64,000 nt of DNA from Gordius sp. MW1. Lineage: Eukaryota > Nematomorpha > Gordioida > Gordea > Gordiidae. The notes below the pieces were generated by a model. That model saw only the letters and a list, made by a program, of their open reading frames with translations, was not told the DNA's origin and did not search any database. Below, piece after piece: positions 12,303 to 24,256 of the stretch. The stretch covers positions 21,430,324-21,494,323 of the forward strand of contig OZ038531.1 of the NCBI GenBank assembly GCA_964036665.1. Direction: 5' to 3'. Numbering within the stretch: the first letter of the stretch is position 1; the number at the start of each line of letters is the position of its first letter. A program made the translations under genes and the position numbers.

Positions 12303-14078
12303 CCTCTTAGTTTGAACGAACATTTATTACAACAATCATACATTTTCATTCTTTGCTCAGGCAGTTCCTACTACCACACTATTTTATTTATGTCCCCTAA
12401 TTGTGATAAACCTGACCCTGACATACATGTAACAACATTGAATCGTTCGAATTTATTTATTATAAAGTCGGGAAAGTGGTTAAAATTATTTAATAGCTTT
12501 GACGGGGCTTGACCCCCTCAAATACCTTCATTTTAAAATGTTATTTGTTTCAGACTTGTGACCAGTTGGCTATAATGAAGCGCTAAATAGAATTAAATTT
12601 GTTGATCAAATATTTATAAATCACTTCGTTAACGTTATAACATTAAGTATTTGCTAGAGTATTTAGCATCGAACTGTTTTGCGCATAATAACTTATATCC
12701 ACATATCTTCAATATACTAAAGGAAATTAACGCACACTTTATGATTGTTCATAGCACGCACAAGAAAACACCCAAATTTTTATGTTTAGATGATAGTTAT
12801 AATGCTGGATTATTTGCAAATAAACTACAAAATTTATTAAGATTGTTTATGTACATAATTGGTTTTAATTCTTAAAAATCTATGTTATAGAGATTTGAGC
12901 TAATTTTACGGTGGAAAAAAATGTTTATCATACAAATTAAATTCTGTTTGTCTTAGATAATTGTTATTAAATAATTGGCAAATTTAGATTTACTTCTTAT
13001 TATATCCCAATTCAAACTAAGACATTTCTTTATGTAAATTATCCAGATCACGCTACCTTTATGTGTTATCTAACTAGGTGAATATGTTTAACCCGTTTTG
13101 ATTTAATTTTTCGCTACAGCATAAACACTTACTAAAAAGATTTGCAAAAACTAGAGTTGTGTATTAATCATATTAATTATAAATAGGTAATAACTATAAG
13201 GATGCTCAGGATGAATTAAACCTTTTCCCTACAGCTGTTTGTCATACTTAAGGGTCAGTTCCTTCAAGTCGTTAAAATGACGAAATAGATTGTTTTGAAT
13301 TTGAAAGGGTTTTATAAAATCTAAATTAATAAAATCATTTTTGAAGAATTGTGATAAAGTTCTTGTTAATTTATTGTAATGTCATATGCCTTAAAATACA
13401 ATCATAAATAGTGAAATTAGTGTATATATGATAAAGCAATGATAATTAAAATGCATTAAAATATTTGTAGTTATATAAATTACCACGATAAACTAATCTC
13501 TTAAGAAATGTAATTGGTTTTTTTTATTATAATACATTTATAGCTTACATTATATCTTATGCCATAAACCATTGCAAGATATTTGTAATGAACTATTAAT
13601 ACACCAGTAGTATTTATATTTGCTTTATAATTTGTTTTTATTATTAATGGAAAGCAAGTAAATGTAAGAAATTTTGTTGTGCATTTTAAGTTTTAAGGGA
13701 AAATTTTTTAAAAATTTTTGTATAAATTGTGGTTCGATTAAATTTGCCTCATAATTTAGCGATGGTTCTTAAATTACAGATGATACAGTTATGAGATTAA
13801 AAACATATGAGAATCGTAAAATCTTAGCAATAGCATAATCGCGGTTACGGAATTCTGCTTCTTCGGGTTTTAACCTGATCCTTAATTTACAGCATTTAAT
13901 TAGGGCGTATCTTTTTTAAACTATTTAGTGTTAAATAATATTAATAAATTTCAAATTGCAGCAATACTTACACTTTTAATTTAATTTATTCAATCAATTT
14001 GCCTTTTTTTCGTCGTATTTATGACTAGCTAGAGAAGTGTGGGATGGCATATCAGTAAATGCAACTTGAATGTTTAAC
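12303..14078. other. Non-coding stretch downstream of ETFDH
   Basis: AT-rich sequence that holds the ETFDH 3' untranslated region. I see no convincing close polyadenylation signal, no conserved frame and no bounded repeat. Confidence 0.5.
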
Positions 14079-14311
14079 TAAACTCGGGCCTTCGGCCCTC
14101 GTGGGAAGGGGGAGAAGGGAAGGGAGAAGGGGAGGAGGGGAAAGGAAGGGGGGACGACGACTCATCTATACTCCGTATAAACGTAGCATATTTGCTATGC
14201 AATTTATGGGAGAGAAAGGTGGAAAGGGGCAAAAACGCCTATAGGGGGGTAAATGCAAAATGATTAGTAATTATTTATACAAATTTTCCATTTAATTACA
14301 AAAAAAAATTT

Positions 14312-14370
14312 GCCCCTCCGGGATTCGGACCCACATCAGTAGAGGCATAGGCCTTTGTAGGGGCACATGG
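14312..14370 (-). repeat. tRNA-like T-arm module (truncated)
   Basis: On the minus strand GGGTCCGAATCCCGG followed by AGGGGCA resembles a tRNA T-arm running into an acceptor stem. The upstream GCCCCT could pair with AGGGGC, but there is no room for a D-arm. It is a tRNA-derived module, not a tRNA gene. Similar modules with GGGTTCGAATCCCGG lie at about 16375-16420 and 16915-16960, with a degenerate one near 16660. Confidence 0.55.
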
Positions 14371-14584
14371 ACCCATATCAGTAGAGGCATACGCCCTGGG
14401 GAGGGCTTAGGGTAATTAACAATGTTAACTTATTCAAAAACGAAAAAAAAACTTTCGATTCATAATTTGGCTAATGGTCATTTTTTTCATTGGTCAGTAG
14501 CCAGCGGACGGCCAAAAAGTCCTATTATCAAAGTTATTTATAAGAACAAAATATTAATTTAATTTAGAAAAAATAAAATATTCG

Positions 14585-14645
14585 TCCTCTCCCGAGATTG
14601 AACACGAACCTCCACGTTAGGAAGCTGGTTAAAATAACTTGCTAG
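14585..14645 (-). repeat. tRNA-Arg(CCT)-like module
   Basis: The minus strand reads ACCAGCTTCCTAACGTGG, then GTTCGTGTTCAATCTCGG and GAGAGGAC. This looks like an anticodon arm with loop TTCCTAA and a degraded T-arm. A cleaner copy lies at 39787-39848. The D-arm and 5' acceptor strand are not recognisable. Confidence 0.45.
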
Positions 14646-15295
14646 ACATTAGACATCATCGGACGGACAACAAAAAACGAGCCCATAAATTGCATAGTAA
14701 TTAATAACCTCAAACAGTAGTGGTATGAATGGGAATAAGATCGTGGATTTTAAAGATATACTACAACCGCAAGCAACATCTATCAGGCCCCACATGAGCT
14801 GTTAGGTAGGTATAGATTTTCTATTTTATTTTTACTCGCCCAATAACTAACGCCTCTGTACAATGTTGAATTAAAAATTAACTAAAAATTTACAAGGTCA
14901 TTTCATTAGCTATATTTTTTACGTTTCTTTAAAAACCTATTATTAATTTTCAAGGTTCAGTAATTAAATATAATAACGAACGCGGGATAACACAGCGAAG
15001 GAGATAGAGATGAGGGGTGGGGCACCTCTTATGGATTAATATAAAAAATCGATAAACAGTGAAGGGTAAAGCGAGGGAGATAGAGATGAGGGGTGGGGCA
15101 CCTATTATGCATTAATTAAAAAATCGATAAAACCTGAATAGGGTTCGGGTGTTTTATAAAATGATGCCAATTTTTTTTTGGAAGCTATGCATGATATTGC
15201 ATAAGTTGACTCCACTGTTGACTTTTAAAGTATATTTATGAGAACAAATTAATGTGCCCAGTAAAAAATTAAATTTTCGCGCAGTAGAAAATTCA

Positions 15296-15372
15296 AATGC
15301 ACAGTAAAATAATCAAATGCACAGTAAAATATTCAAATGCACAGTAAAATAATTAAATGCTCAGTAAAAAAA
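15296..15372 (+). repeat. ~20-bp tandem array
   Basis: Four to five imperfect units of AAATGCACAGTAAAATAATC. The same array is at about 40398-40475 in the second copy of the composite repeat. Confidence 0.8.
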
Positions 15373-17234
15373 ATAATATGCTATTAAATTTATAAGAAAT
15401 ATATTATGAGAAGGAGGGGGGGGCAATTGCCCCTGTTTCCTCCTAGCTATGCCCTTGATAATACTTGAAGTTAGAGTGACGAAAGGGGATTGTAAAACAA
15501 TATGCAAACAAATGGAAATTCAACTAACAATGATACAACAATTTTGCCTCAAAGTTTTTGTGTCTTATAAAAGATCAATGTTATTTTATTTAATATTTTT
15601 TTTTAACCCAAACCATATTTAAAAAATTTGGCATGTTATAAAGTCATTATTTCATCAAATTATGTGTTAAATTTTATAAGCCTAGATATTAGATAAAGAT
15701 AATTACAAAACCACGTTTTATCTCCATAAAACCATATGTAATAAATAATTTTAAATAATGTTTTAAATGATAGTAAGAAGCAATATATTTATTTCATTAA
15801 AATAACCGATAAAATTATATTTTAAACTTTACTTATTATGACTAAAATTATATAACATAGCTATAAATGCATAAATCGCATATAGAGACGAAAAAAAACA
15901 AAAAAAAATTTCAAATCACAATTTGGCCAATGGTCATTGTTTTTATTGGTCAGTACCAAGAGACGATTTATAAACACATACGAGTCAAAAAAAACGAAAA
16001 AAAAATTCGATTCACACTTTGGTCAATTATGATTTTTTCCATTGGTCAGCAGGCAGCGGACGGCCAAAAAGCCATATTATCAATGGTATTAACAAATACA
16101 ATATATTAATTAGAAAAAAAAAACGAAAAAAAAATTTACAATTTGGCCAATGGTGATTTTTTTCCAGCCAATGGTGATTTTTTTCCAGTGGTCAGTACCA
16201 AGAAACGGTCTATAAATACATACGAGTCAAAAAAAAACAAAAAAAATATTTCGAATCAAATTTTGGCCAATGGTCATTTTTTTCCATTGGTCAGTAGGCA
16301 GGGCACGGTCAAAAAGTCATATTATCAATGATATTAACAAGAACAATATATTAATTTAGATTAAAAAAAAATACCCTCTCCGGGATTCGAACCCGCATTA
16401 GTAGAGGCATAAGCTTTTTTAGGTGCAGCAGCCAGCGGACGACAAAAAGTCATATTTTCAATGGTATTAACATAAACAATATATTAATTAGAACAAAAAA
16501 ACGGAAAAAAATTCCGATTTACAATTTGGCCAATGGTCATTTTTTTCCATTGGTCAGTAGTCAGGGCACGGTTAAAAAGTCATATTATCAAGGGTATTAA
16601 CAAGAACAATATATTAATTTAATTTAAAAAATAAATAAAAATTTTGCCCTCTCCGGAATTCAAACCCACATTAGTAAAGGCATAGGGTTAGGTAAGTGGC
16701 ACAGGCGTATCAGTATAGGCATAGGCCCTTGTAGGAGAGGCCATGGGGTAATTATCAATGTTAACCAATTCAAAAACGAAAAAAAAATTTCGATTCACAT
16801 TTTGGCCAATGGTCATTTTTTTCATTGGTCAGTAGCCAGCGGACGACCAAAAAGCCATATGATCAATGGTATTACCAAGAACAATATATTAATTTAATTA
16901 AAAAAATAAATAAAAATTTTGCCCTCTCCGGGATGCGAACCCACATTAGTAAAGGCATAGGGTTTGGTAAGGGGCACAGGGACCCATATCAGTAAAGGCA
17001 TAGGCTTTGGTAAGGGGCACAGGGACCCATATCAGTAGAGGCGTAGGCCCTTGTAGGAAAGGGCATATATTCAAAGACGAAAAAATACAAATTGCATATA
17101 GCAATTAAAAATTTCGATTTATTTGGCCAATGGTCATTTTTTTCATTGGTCAGTAGCCAGCGGACGGTCAAAAATTTATATCATCAATGGTATTAACAAG
17201 AAAAATATATTAATTTAATTTAAAAAAATTAAAA

Positions 17235-17310
17235 AAGAAATTCGTCCTCTCCTTGGCTTGAACCCTGGATATCCAGGTTACAAAGCTGGCGCCAATAACT
17301 TGGTAGGCGA
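17235..17310 (-). repeat. tRNA-Thr(TGT)-like terminal module
   Basis: The minus strand reads GCCAGCTTTGTAACCTGG followed by CAGGGTTCAAGCC and GGAGAGGAC. The loop TTTGTAA would place anticodon TGT. The T-stem does not pair well and the D-arm is missing, so this is a relic module at the end of the composite repeat. The counterpart is at 42075-42150. Confidence 0.45.
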
Positions 17311-17358
17311 CGGACAACGGACAACCAAAAACGAGCCCATAAATTGCATAGCAATTAA

Positions 17359-18196
17359 AAGAAATACTCCCACAAAAGATATAGTCTTTTATTCAAATTA
17401 TACACAAGCCCATTTTAATGACCCAGCTAATTGGGAGAACACTCGCCACGTATACTTACTTTTGTGTGTATATGGAGTTAACTACTTGTATATGTTTATA
17501 TGAATAATTATTATTATTTTATGTAAGTTTTAAATGCGTATAAATAAAAGTTTATTGTTAATGTAATAAAATTATAACTAATTATACTATCAGCTGTTTT
17601 TTGAATTGAAATTTATTAAGTAACTAAGGGCCCCATTTTAAGTAGCAAACAATGAATATGCGCAATTGTGCAATAAATCTTTCTTTGTATTTGATTAACA
17701 TTTGATAATATTGCTTTTTTAAATTTTTTAACATATAGAAATTATAATATAGATGGCGCTAATGTTACTTTAATAACATTTATCTATTCAAATTTAAGAA
17801 AGTCCTATACAATTTTAAAATTTACCATTTGGCTTTAAATTTTATTCGCCTAACATAAGTTTTTACTTTAATAAACCTTTTCTAGGGTTATATTATAACA
17901 TTAATGTTGTTTATAATTTATTTAATATCAATAAATATAAAAACATCAATTTTTTTAGATAAATTACCACCAAAATACAATATAGAACCCTCTTTTGAGA
18001 TGGAATGAATTGCATAATATAATTTTTCCCCATATAACCTTTTGCCATACTTGGTTTATCAAGTTCACATCAATTTTATGTTTTCTTGTCAGTTAGGCGT
18101 AGGCCTATCTTTTTTTTGCTTACCTCTTGACTTGCACCTTCTTCCAACCCTTTGTCAGGTAACTTTCCTCCAGTCTTTTATAATAGCCCTACCACC
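17359..18196. other. AT-rich non-coding stretch
   Basis: No reading frame with conserved motifs and no bounded repeat was recognised. Confidence 0.45.
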
Positions 18197-18905
18197 CAGG
18201 GTTTCTTTGAGGGGGAAGTCCGGGGGGGTATTACCCCCCCCCCCAGAAATTTCAAATACCCCCCTCCCCCCCGGAGAGTTTTGATTGAAGCAAGAACTCA
18301 AGTTCCATCATGAAGTCATAAATTATATTAATAGGCTAAAATTGAAATTCAATAAATTATTCTAATTTGTCAATAAAAAAATATAAAATTGGCGAAATTA
18401 ATTTTTTTTACAAATAAGGTGGAAATCATTCATAGACATCATTTTTTAACATCTGTGAACCCTAATTTAAACGAGTTTTTCATAGGCATTTTTTACAATC
18501 CTGAAAGTTACAAATTATCTTTAATAAAAATATCAATAGATAAATAAACATAAATAAATGCTTTTAGAATTATTAAATCACTATCTTACTTATAAACTTA
18601 AAAATAAAAAGAATAATTATTAATAATAGATTCTATTGTTTGTTTTTTATTGATATAATAAGCTTATTTTGAATTGCAGATGTCTGGTAAATATAAAAGT
18701 ACTCTTTTACACTACAATTCGTACTTTGTTAAAAGAACACTTGCCCGTTAAAATATTACATGTATTTATTTAATGATTATGCGTGTATGTATCTATTTAT
18801 ATATCACCAATAAAAATCAGTAAATATTATACAAAATCCCCCCCCCCCCCGAAACTTAAAAATACCCCCCACCTGCCCGGAGCATTTTTTCTGAAAGAAA
18901 CCCTG
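18197..18905. mobile_element. Non-autonomous hAT element, 709 bp
   Basis: Inverted ends CAGGGTTTCTTT at both borders, next to an 8-bp duplication with one mismatch (CTACCACC at 18189-18196, CTACCAAC at 18906-18913). Poly-C/poly-G tracts follow each end, and the interior is AT-rich without a transposase frame. Confidence 0.8.
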
Positions 18906-19005
18906 CTACCAACTCAATCTTCTTACAAATTTTCTATTAATTGAAATTACATTTAGTTTATCGTTTATATCATTCCTTTTTAAGATGGATCTTGGGAATA
19001 AGCTA

Positions 19006-19208
19006 GAGTTGTAAAAACGGCTGGGTATTGTTTGGTCGGCCCTTAGTTTTTGTTGACTCAGAAACAGACCAAATGTTTGTTTGACCAAAAAACCTATTTG
19101 GTCTGTTTATGTAACTAAGAAAAATAGACCAAAAAAACTATGGTCTGTTTTGTTTAGTCGACTAAAAACAAAGGTCGACCAAACAAAACCCAGCCGTTTT
19201 TACAATAC
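19006..19208. repeat. Palindromic MITE copy 6
   Basis: A copy of the family found in the ETFDH introns, flanked by TA. The end is GAGTTGTAAAAACGGCTGGG on one side and CAGCCGTTTTTACAATAC on the other. It interrupts a minus-strand LINE fragment. About 26 bp on each side of it (18979-19005 and 19209-19236) are inverted copies of each other. Confidence 0.8.
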
Positions 19209-19210
19209 TA

Positions 19211-19490
19211 GCTAATTCCCAAGATCCATCTTAAAATTCGCATCTCCATTAAACCTTTTCGTTCTTTTTTTGCCTCCCATGTCTCCTCTCCATACATTAC
19301 CATGAGCACAATAACGGTGTTATATAATAGTCCTTTCAAATTTGGTGCTAGGTTTTGTCACATAGTACCACACTCAACTCCCTAGTTTTTAGTCAGCCCG
19401 CGTTTATTCTTGCTTCAATTTCGATCTCGCTTTTTACACTTCGACCACATTGTACTCTATAACCAAGATATATGAGTCCCTTCTTACTGT
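19211..19490 (-). pseudogene. LINE reverse transcriptase C-terminal fragment
   Basis: On the minus strand the segments YLGYRVQCGRSVKSEIEIEA, RINAG, a broken VLCDKT region, YNTVIVLMVYG and MRILRWILG appear in the order seen after the palm domain of non-LTR (CR1/RTE-like) reverse transcriptases. An in-frame stop replaces the Trp expected after RINAG, and frameshifts follow. Nothing upstream with the catalytic palm motifs is present, so this is a dead 3' fragment. Confidence 0.65.
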
Positions 19491-20357
19491 TTATTAAAAA
19501 TAAAACAAGTTAACTAATGTGAGAAAGATTTAATTAATCTGCGTAACAATTATTAATATAAATATCAAATAAATATTTTGTGCTATTACCAATTGTTTAA
19601 ATCATTTTATTTCATTGACAAACTATTTAGAATTTTACTTACGCCCTAACAATAAATATGATTCCCCAAAAACGCGCGAATCACAAATATCTGATATATA
19701 AAATGGGAGGATGTAAAATTAAAGACAAAAAAAAACAAATAAAAAAATTAGGTTGGCAATTAAATTACGTTACTATTTCATATTTACTTTTAGTCTCATA
19801 ATTATAAGAATGATATTTATAAACCCAATTATTATATTCTTACCTTATATACTCTGAACACTAATTACTATTTAATTTATTCATCATCATAAATATCCGT
19901 TCCCAATAGAATCCGTGATTGATAAGAGGCACGAAATATGTTATCAAGTAAGACACGAAAGAATTATGTGTGTTATAATATCTGATTCTAAATACGAACA
20001 AAGAGAGATTAAAAACTCCAATAAGATTTTTCTAGCAAGACCTGCCCTGCCATACGCCTAGAATCATGTGCAACATCTGGAAATCTTACCCTCTGGAAAG
20101 CTTTAACAAATTCAACAATATATCTAAATCATAAAATTTATTAAAAAATAATTATATGTAAAAATTTAATACCAAAATACAAATAAATAGTATGATAAAT
20201 ATATAATAATTAGCTATATAATAATGGTTTTATAAAAACAATAAATTGATATTAAATAGTTTTCTCTCAAGTCTATAAGTTTACTTGATATAAAAAACTA
20301 AATATAAATAAATTAATATAAGTTTATATAACACATTACTTTTGCAACAGTACCCCC
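19491..20357. other. AT-rich non-coding stretch
   Basis: Long runs of A/T with no conserved frame or bounded repeat. Confidence 0.45.
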
Positions 20358-20548
20358 CATGGGCGTAGGCAGAGGGGTGGGGCAGGGGGGGGGAGGCCGC
20401 TGCCCCCCCCCCCTGAATGGCGAAAAAAAAATTTCAATGCAAAAACCCTTAAAAATTAAAAAAATTTACGTTTAGCCCCCCCCCTAATTGGACTTTTAAA
20501 CGTTTTGGCACCCCCCCCCCCCTAATCCAAAACTTTGCTACGCCCATG
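20358..20548. mobile_element. hAT-type MITE, 191 bp
   Basis: Ends CATGGGCGTAG and CTACGCCCATG are perfect inverted repeats. They are flanked by a perfect 8-bp target duplication GTACCCCC (20350-20357 and 20549-20556). The interior carries C/G tracts and the TTTCAATGCAAAAAC core shared with 470-620. It is non-coding and needs a transposase in trans. Confidence 0.88.
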
Positions 20549-21242
20549 GTACCCCCGCATTTTTAAGGAGGTACTCTTTTCATACTTTCCCCGGAGCTCC
20601 TTGAATAGCGGATTTTAAAATACTGCAACTCACTTAATGAACACTACTTTGTCGAATGTTCATCCTAGAGGGGGGGGGGGGGAAGGGGGCGTAATTGTGA
20701 GCCAAAAAGATTGATTGAATAAATAAATTTAAATTATATAAGTTCAATATATAATATGCTAAAATAAAATTATAAGCCCTAACCCGCCTGGCTAATCGCT
20801 TCTAAAGTGCGGGTCCATTTTACACCCTTACTAAAAATATTCTTATATATTCTGCGGCATTCTAAACATTTTTTGACAAGGGTAAATATTTCACTAGGAG
20901 CACTTGATCAGCATAAAACAATTATAAATGAACCAATAATCATTTTTCACCATCACCTTTAAAGAATACAAATCCTAGGAATTTCCTCAAATCACAAGGT
21001 CTATAAATACTTAAAGGACAAAAAATTAATGAATATGTATTAATTATAATAAATGAACTGATACTTAAAATTGCATCTCAAACTTAAACATATGAAGAGT
21101 CATTTTAAATTTAATTGTATCTTAAATTAAAAAAAATATGTATTAGTTTTTTTAAAATTAAAATATTATAAATAGATAGTAACTTTATTAAATGGTATAC
21201 AAAAATTTACATACACGACTAAAAAAAATATAAAAACGCGCT
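20549..21242. other. AT-rich non-coding stretch with G run
   Basis: Nothing coding. There is a run of G near 20670-20685, possibly the edge of another C/G-tract element. Confidence 0.4.
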
Positions 21243-21522
21243 TTAACTAAACGGATGGCATTGATGCGTGTATAGAAATCGCGTTGGATTTAACGATTTC
21301 CATTGTGATCTTTTGTCTGATAAAAAATTCTCTCTCAAATCTAAAGAGACGCTGGAGATCGCTTTTCCAATTTGTTTCAGGAGAGCGAGAGCTTCAACCC
21401 CTAAACTTCCAATTGTGGCTGCCACTACGGGAATGAATATTGTGTCCGCGAGGGAAGAATATTTGGCTGTCTTCCTATTCTCTGCACTGACTATAAGGTC
21501 GGGAGAGGAGTTGGATAATTAG
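21243..21522 (-). pseudogene. C-terminal tail of a LINE ORF2
   Basis: The minus-strand frame reads KYSSLADTIFIPVVAATIGS, then LGVEALALLKQIGKAISSV and RENFLSDK. The pattern 'FIPV..ET.G....A..F...GRRI' is the conserved tail found after the reverse transcriptase in several LINE ORF2 proteins of invertebrates. About 90 codons remain and the frame closes at 21243. It is an isolated remnant with no adjoining palm domain. Confidence 0.5.
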
Positions 21523-22119
21523 ATAAATATAATTTTATATTAACACTTCGTAGGTTGGGTCAAAAATGCTAACACGGATGGTATTTGGGGTCATAATTAC
21601 CCCAAACTTTAGAACATAGATGTTTTAAAATATAAACTTGTCAAAATTTGCAAGAATAATATTTCAACTCTTATACGTTCATTAATATATTTATTTGGCT
21701 ATTTGGTCAAGTGGTTTAAATTTTATACCTATAATTAAAGCAACCCCCAAAATTTTTCCCCTAATGACTATTTTGGCTCATATTAAAAAAATATTTTTAT
21801 TTTATGGTTTAATCAATAATATAAAAGAAGGTTGAAACTATAAATGTGGAAAATTTGGTAAAAAATTCTAGTAGTTACAGAAATATATATAACATTGCTT
21901 TATTCATATCTGGTTTCCGTTTGAACTCACAATTAATTAACCAACGATATCAGTTGTACGTGGGGGTAAAATATGAAATTTGCGTTCAGTGGGAGAATTT
22001 AATTACAGCGAGTGGGGAGGGAAGAATGCAAGCTTACTGACCTTCCAAGATAACTGCCTCCAACCCGAGGACATCTTTCAGCACGATCTTCGAATATTTG
22101 ACAAACAGCAAACGTTTCT

Positions 22120-22215
22120 CCTCAGAGCCGGGCCGGGCCGCAGGCCCAAGCCCGCCCCACGGGCTGGGCCTAAAATAGAGTAATAAAGAAAGTGCGGGCC
22201 GGGCTTGGGCTTTGA
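22120..22215. repeat. GGGCC-rich hAT-like terminal block
   Basis: Alternating GGGCCGGGCC and CCAAGCCCGCCCC motifs resemble the subterminal parts of the hAT elements at 2700, 44255 and 52386. No clear inverted end or target duplication can be assigned. Confidence 0.4.
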
Positions 22216-22455
22216 TAAGTGAAAAAACTTGACTTAATACTATATTTATAAATAGAAACAAAAAAATGGACTTATTAATAAAAATCCGGTAGAACTCAAA
22301 AATTCTTATGTAAAAAAGTTTGCATGTGAGGTATGATGAAATTATTCTGTTTTTTAAATAAGATGATGAACTCTTTGTATTTGTTCAGGATGGGATTTAA
22401 GCTATGAGGAATAGGAATAAGTGGAGATATTGAACGAGCTGCATAATAAAGGGAC

Positions 22456-22481
22456 ACCCTCTTCCCATTTAGGAAGAGGGG
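22456..22481. repeat. Short perfect hairpin
   Basis: CCCTCTTCC, a 6-base loop, then GGAAGAGGG. Its role is unknown and it may be chance. Confidence 0.4.
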
Positions 22482-23587
22482 TAAAATTATTAAACTCCTT
22501 TTTACTACATAGAATTTTACCTAATTTATTTTATATCCGAGAATTAAATAATAATTAAACGAAATCACACAAGAATTAAAATTATTAATACGATCACACG
22601 CGTATATTAAAATTACTGATGCGTGTTCATGTTGATAAATAATCAAATATGGGGAGAAATAAATAAATAAGTATAAGCGCGTCGGGGGGAGGGGGGTAAA
22701 GTCACACACGTACTGAAAATAAATAGAAAGTAAAAGTATCACTATGTATTTAAAGGTACAGGAAAAGGGGTTACTCAGTGAGTATGCCTCTGATAGGCAG
22801 ATGTACTTCTCGTATAAGATATAAGATCAAAAGATCCGACAATGTTAAGAAATCTAACAATAATGTTGTAATTAATCGAATGAGATACACTGTTTTACGA
22901 GGGGTTGGGGGAAATGGGGAATCCACGTATCAAGGGATACGATAGAAATAATTAGTTTTTTATCTGGCAAAGATTTAATATAAAAAACTGAAGTCAGTTA
23001 TAAAAAACATATCATGCCATTAATTAAGATACGTTAACCTTATGAAAAAGCAAGCTTCGAGTTAGAAGCGGATAAGAGACCCACACTCTTAAAGTATCAC
23101 CCTTTTATACATCATTAATAAACAAACATATCAAATTTGTTTCCATCTTTTATGTGTAATGATGATCCCCTTGACTTAGATCCATAAATTGAAACTAAGG
23201 GCCAAAACTATGCTAATTTCAAAGTTAAATATCGATATTTATCATAATATATCAACCACCTTTCCTGTTCCTAAGTTTCGCACGTTAAAATGCTACCCGA
23301 AGATAAAAGAGCTTCGTAAAAACTACGGTAACAGAATTATAAAAATGTGTATCTCCGTTTAGGATGATGATGAAACGGAAAAGCATTAAGATTTCAACTT
23401 TTTTGCAAGGAATGGTGTAGCCAATTGATTAAATCATATGGAAACATATGATATTTAAGAAAAACAAATATGCCCCCATGAACGATTTTTTGTTTTAAGA
23501 TTAAGGCCTTAGCTCGTTCATTGGCAGCCTATGATTGTGAATTTGAAAAGGTAAGGGAAGGTTGTTTTGTATTGTTGACATTAATCT
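22482..23587. other. Non-coding stretch
   Basis: No conserved protein frame or bounded element was seen between the hairpin and the Helitron ends. Confidence 0.4.
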
Positions 23588-24085
23588 TATATAAAAATGT
23601 AACTCCGTTTTCTTTGTCCTCTAATAACTCCTAATCTCGACCGAATACCGCCAAATTTGGCCAGATAATTGCCATATCATCCTAGATGGTTTATATCTAC
23701 TTTTTATCGACCTGCGACAGCTGTAACCCTGTTTTTAGTAGTGCTTACCGCTATCTAGCGGATTATTTATACTACGTTTTTTGTACTTATTTATCGTTAT
23801 TGCCATTTGCTTTAAACTTTTTCCACAGTTGCTTTGTCATTTGTGTCTCAATTTTTACTCGACTACGCCCGTTTTTTTTACAATATAGAAAGCTGTAACA
23901 GAAAAATATTCTCGATACCGTAATACATCACCATTTACTCAAATAAATATAACGCGCGCTATTAGAAATATTCCCACGTTTCGTGCTTTTTGCTATTTTT
24001 ACGAAGTTTTTTTATATTACAACTACCAAATCATTGACATATTTCTGCTATTCTTTGGAAGAAAGTAATAATTGCATAATATTTC
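23588..24085 (+). mobile_element. Helitron 5'-end fragment
   Basis: It begins TCTTATATAAAAATGTAACT and continues with the same sequence as the next element (ACTCCGTTTTCTTTGTCC, CCAAATTTGGCC, TAGATGGTTTA, TCGACCTGC, GCTTACCGC, ATCTAGCGGA). It stops where the second, longer copy starts at 24086. A TC start followed by a TATA-like stretch and no target duplication is typical of Helitron left ends. Confidence 0.6.
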
Positions 24086-24256
24086 TATATATATATAAAT
24101 GTAACTCCGTTTTCTTTGTCCTTTAATAGCTCCTAAAGTTTTCGGCCTATAGCCACCAAATTTGGCCAAATCACTACCTTAGCATCCTAGATGGTTTATG
24201 TATACTTTTTATCGACCTGCCACAGCTCTAACCCTGTTTTTTGGTAGTGCTTACCG

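Larger units (their letters stand above)
14079..17358 (+). repeat. Composite repeat with tRNA-like modules, copy 1 (3.28 kb)
   Basis: This block recurs at 39318-42187 in the same orientation, and flanking sequence differs outside both blocks. It starts with a GC hairpin (GGGCCTTCGGCCC) and a purine tract, followed by the inverted end motif. It then has tRNA-like pieces on the minus strand, a purine-rich 77-bp segment present twice (14998-15130), a short tandem array at 15296-15372, and several spaced units built on GGCCAATGGTCATTTTTTTC with a downstream CCATTGGTCAG. It ends at CATAAATTGCATAGCAATTA. No protein frame is convincing. It resembles a complex SINE-like or satellite-like non-autonomous element, and its mobilising enzyme is unknown. 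Confidence 0.75.

Noticed and set aside
14059-14244. 61-codon Gly/Arg-rich frame
   Set aside because: It is the purine tract at the start of the composite repeat; the second copy (39318 onwards) does not preserve it.
16375-16420. tRNA gene on the minus strand at the GGGTTCGAATCCCGG boxes
   Set aside because: The D-arm and the 5' acceptor strand are missing in every copy; these are tRNA-derived modules of a repeat.
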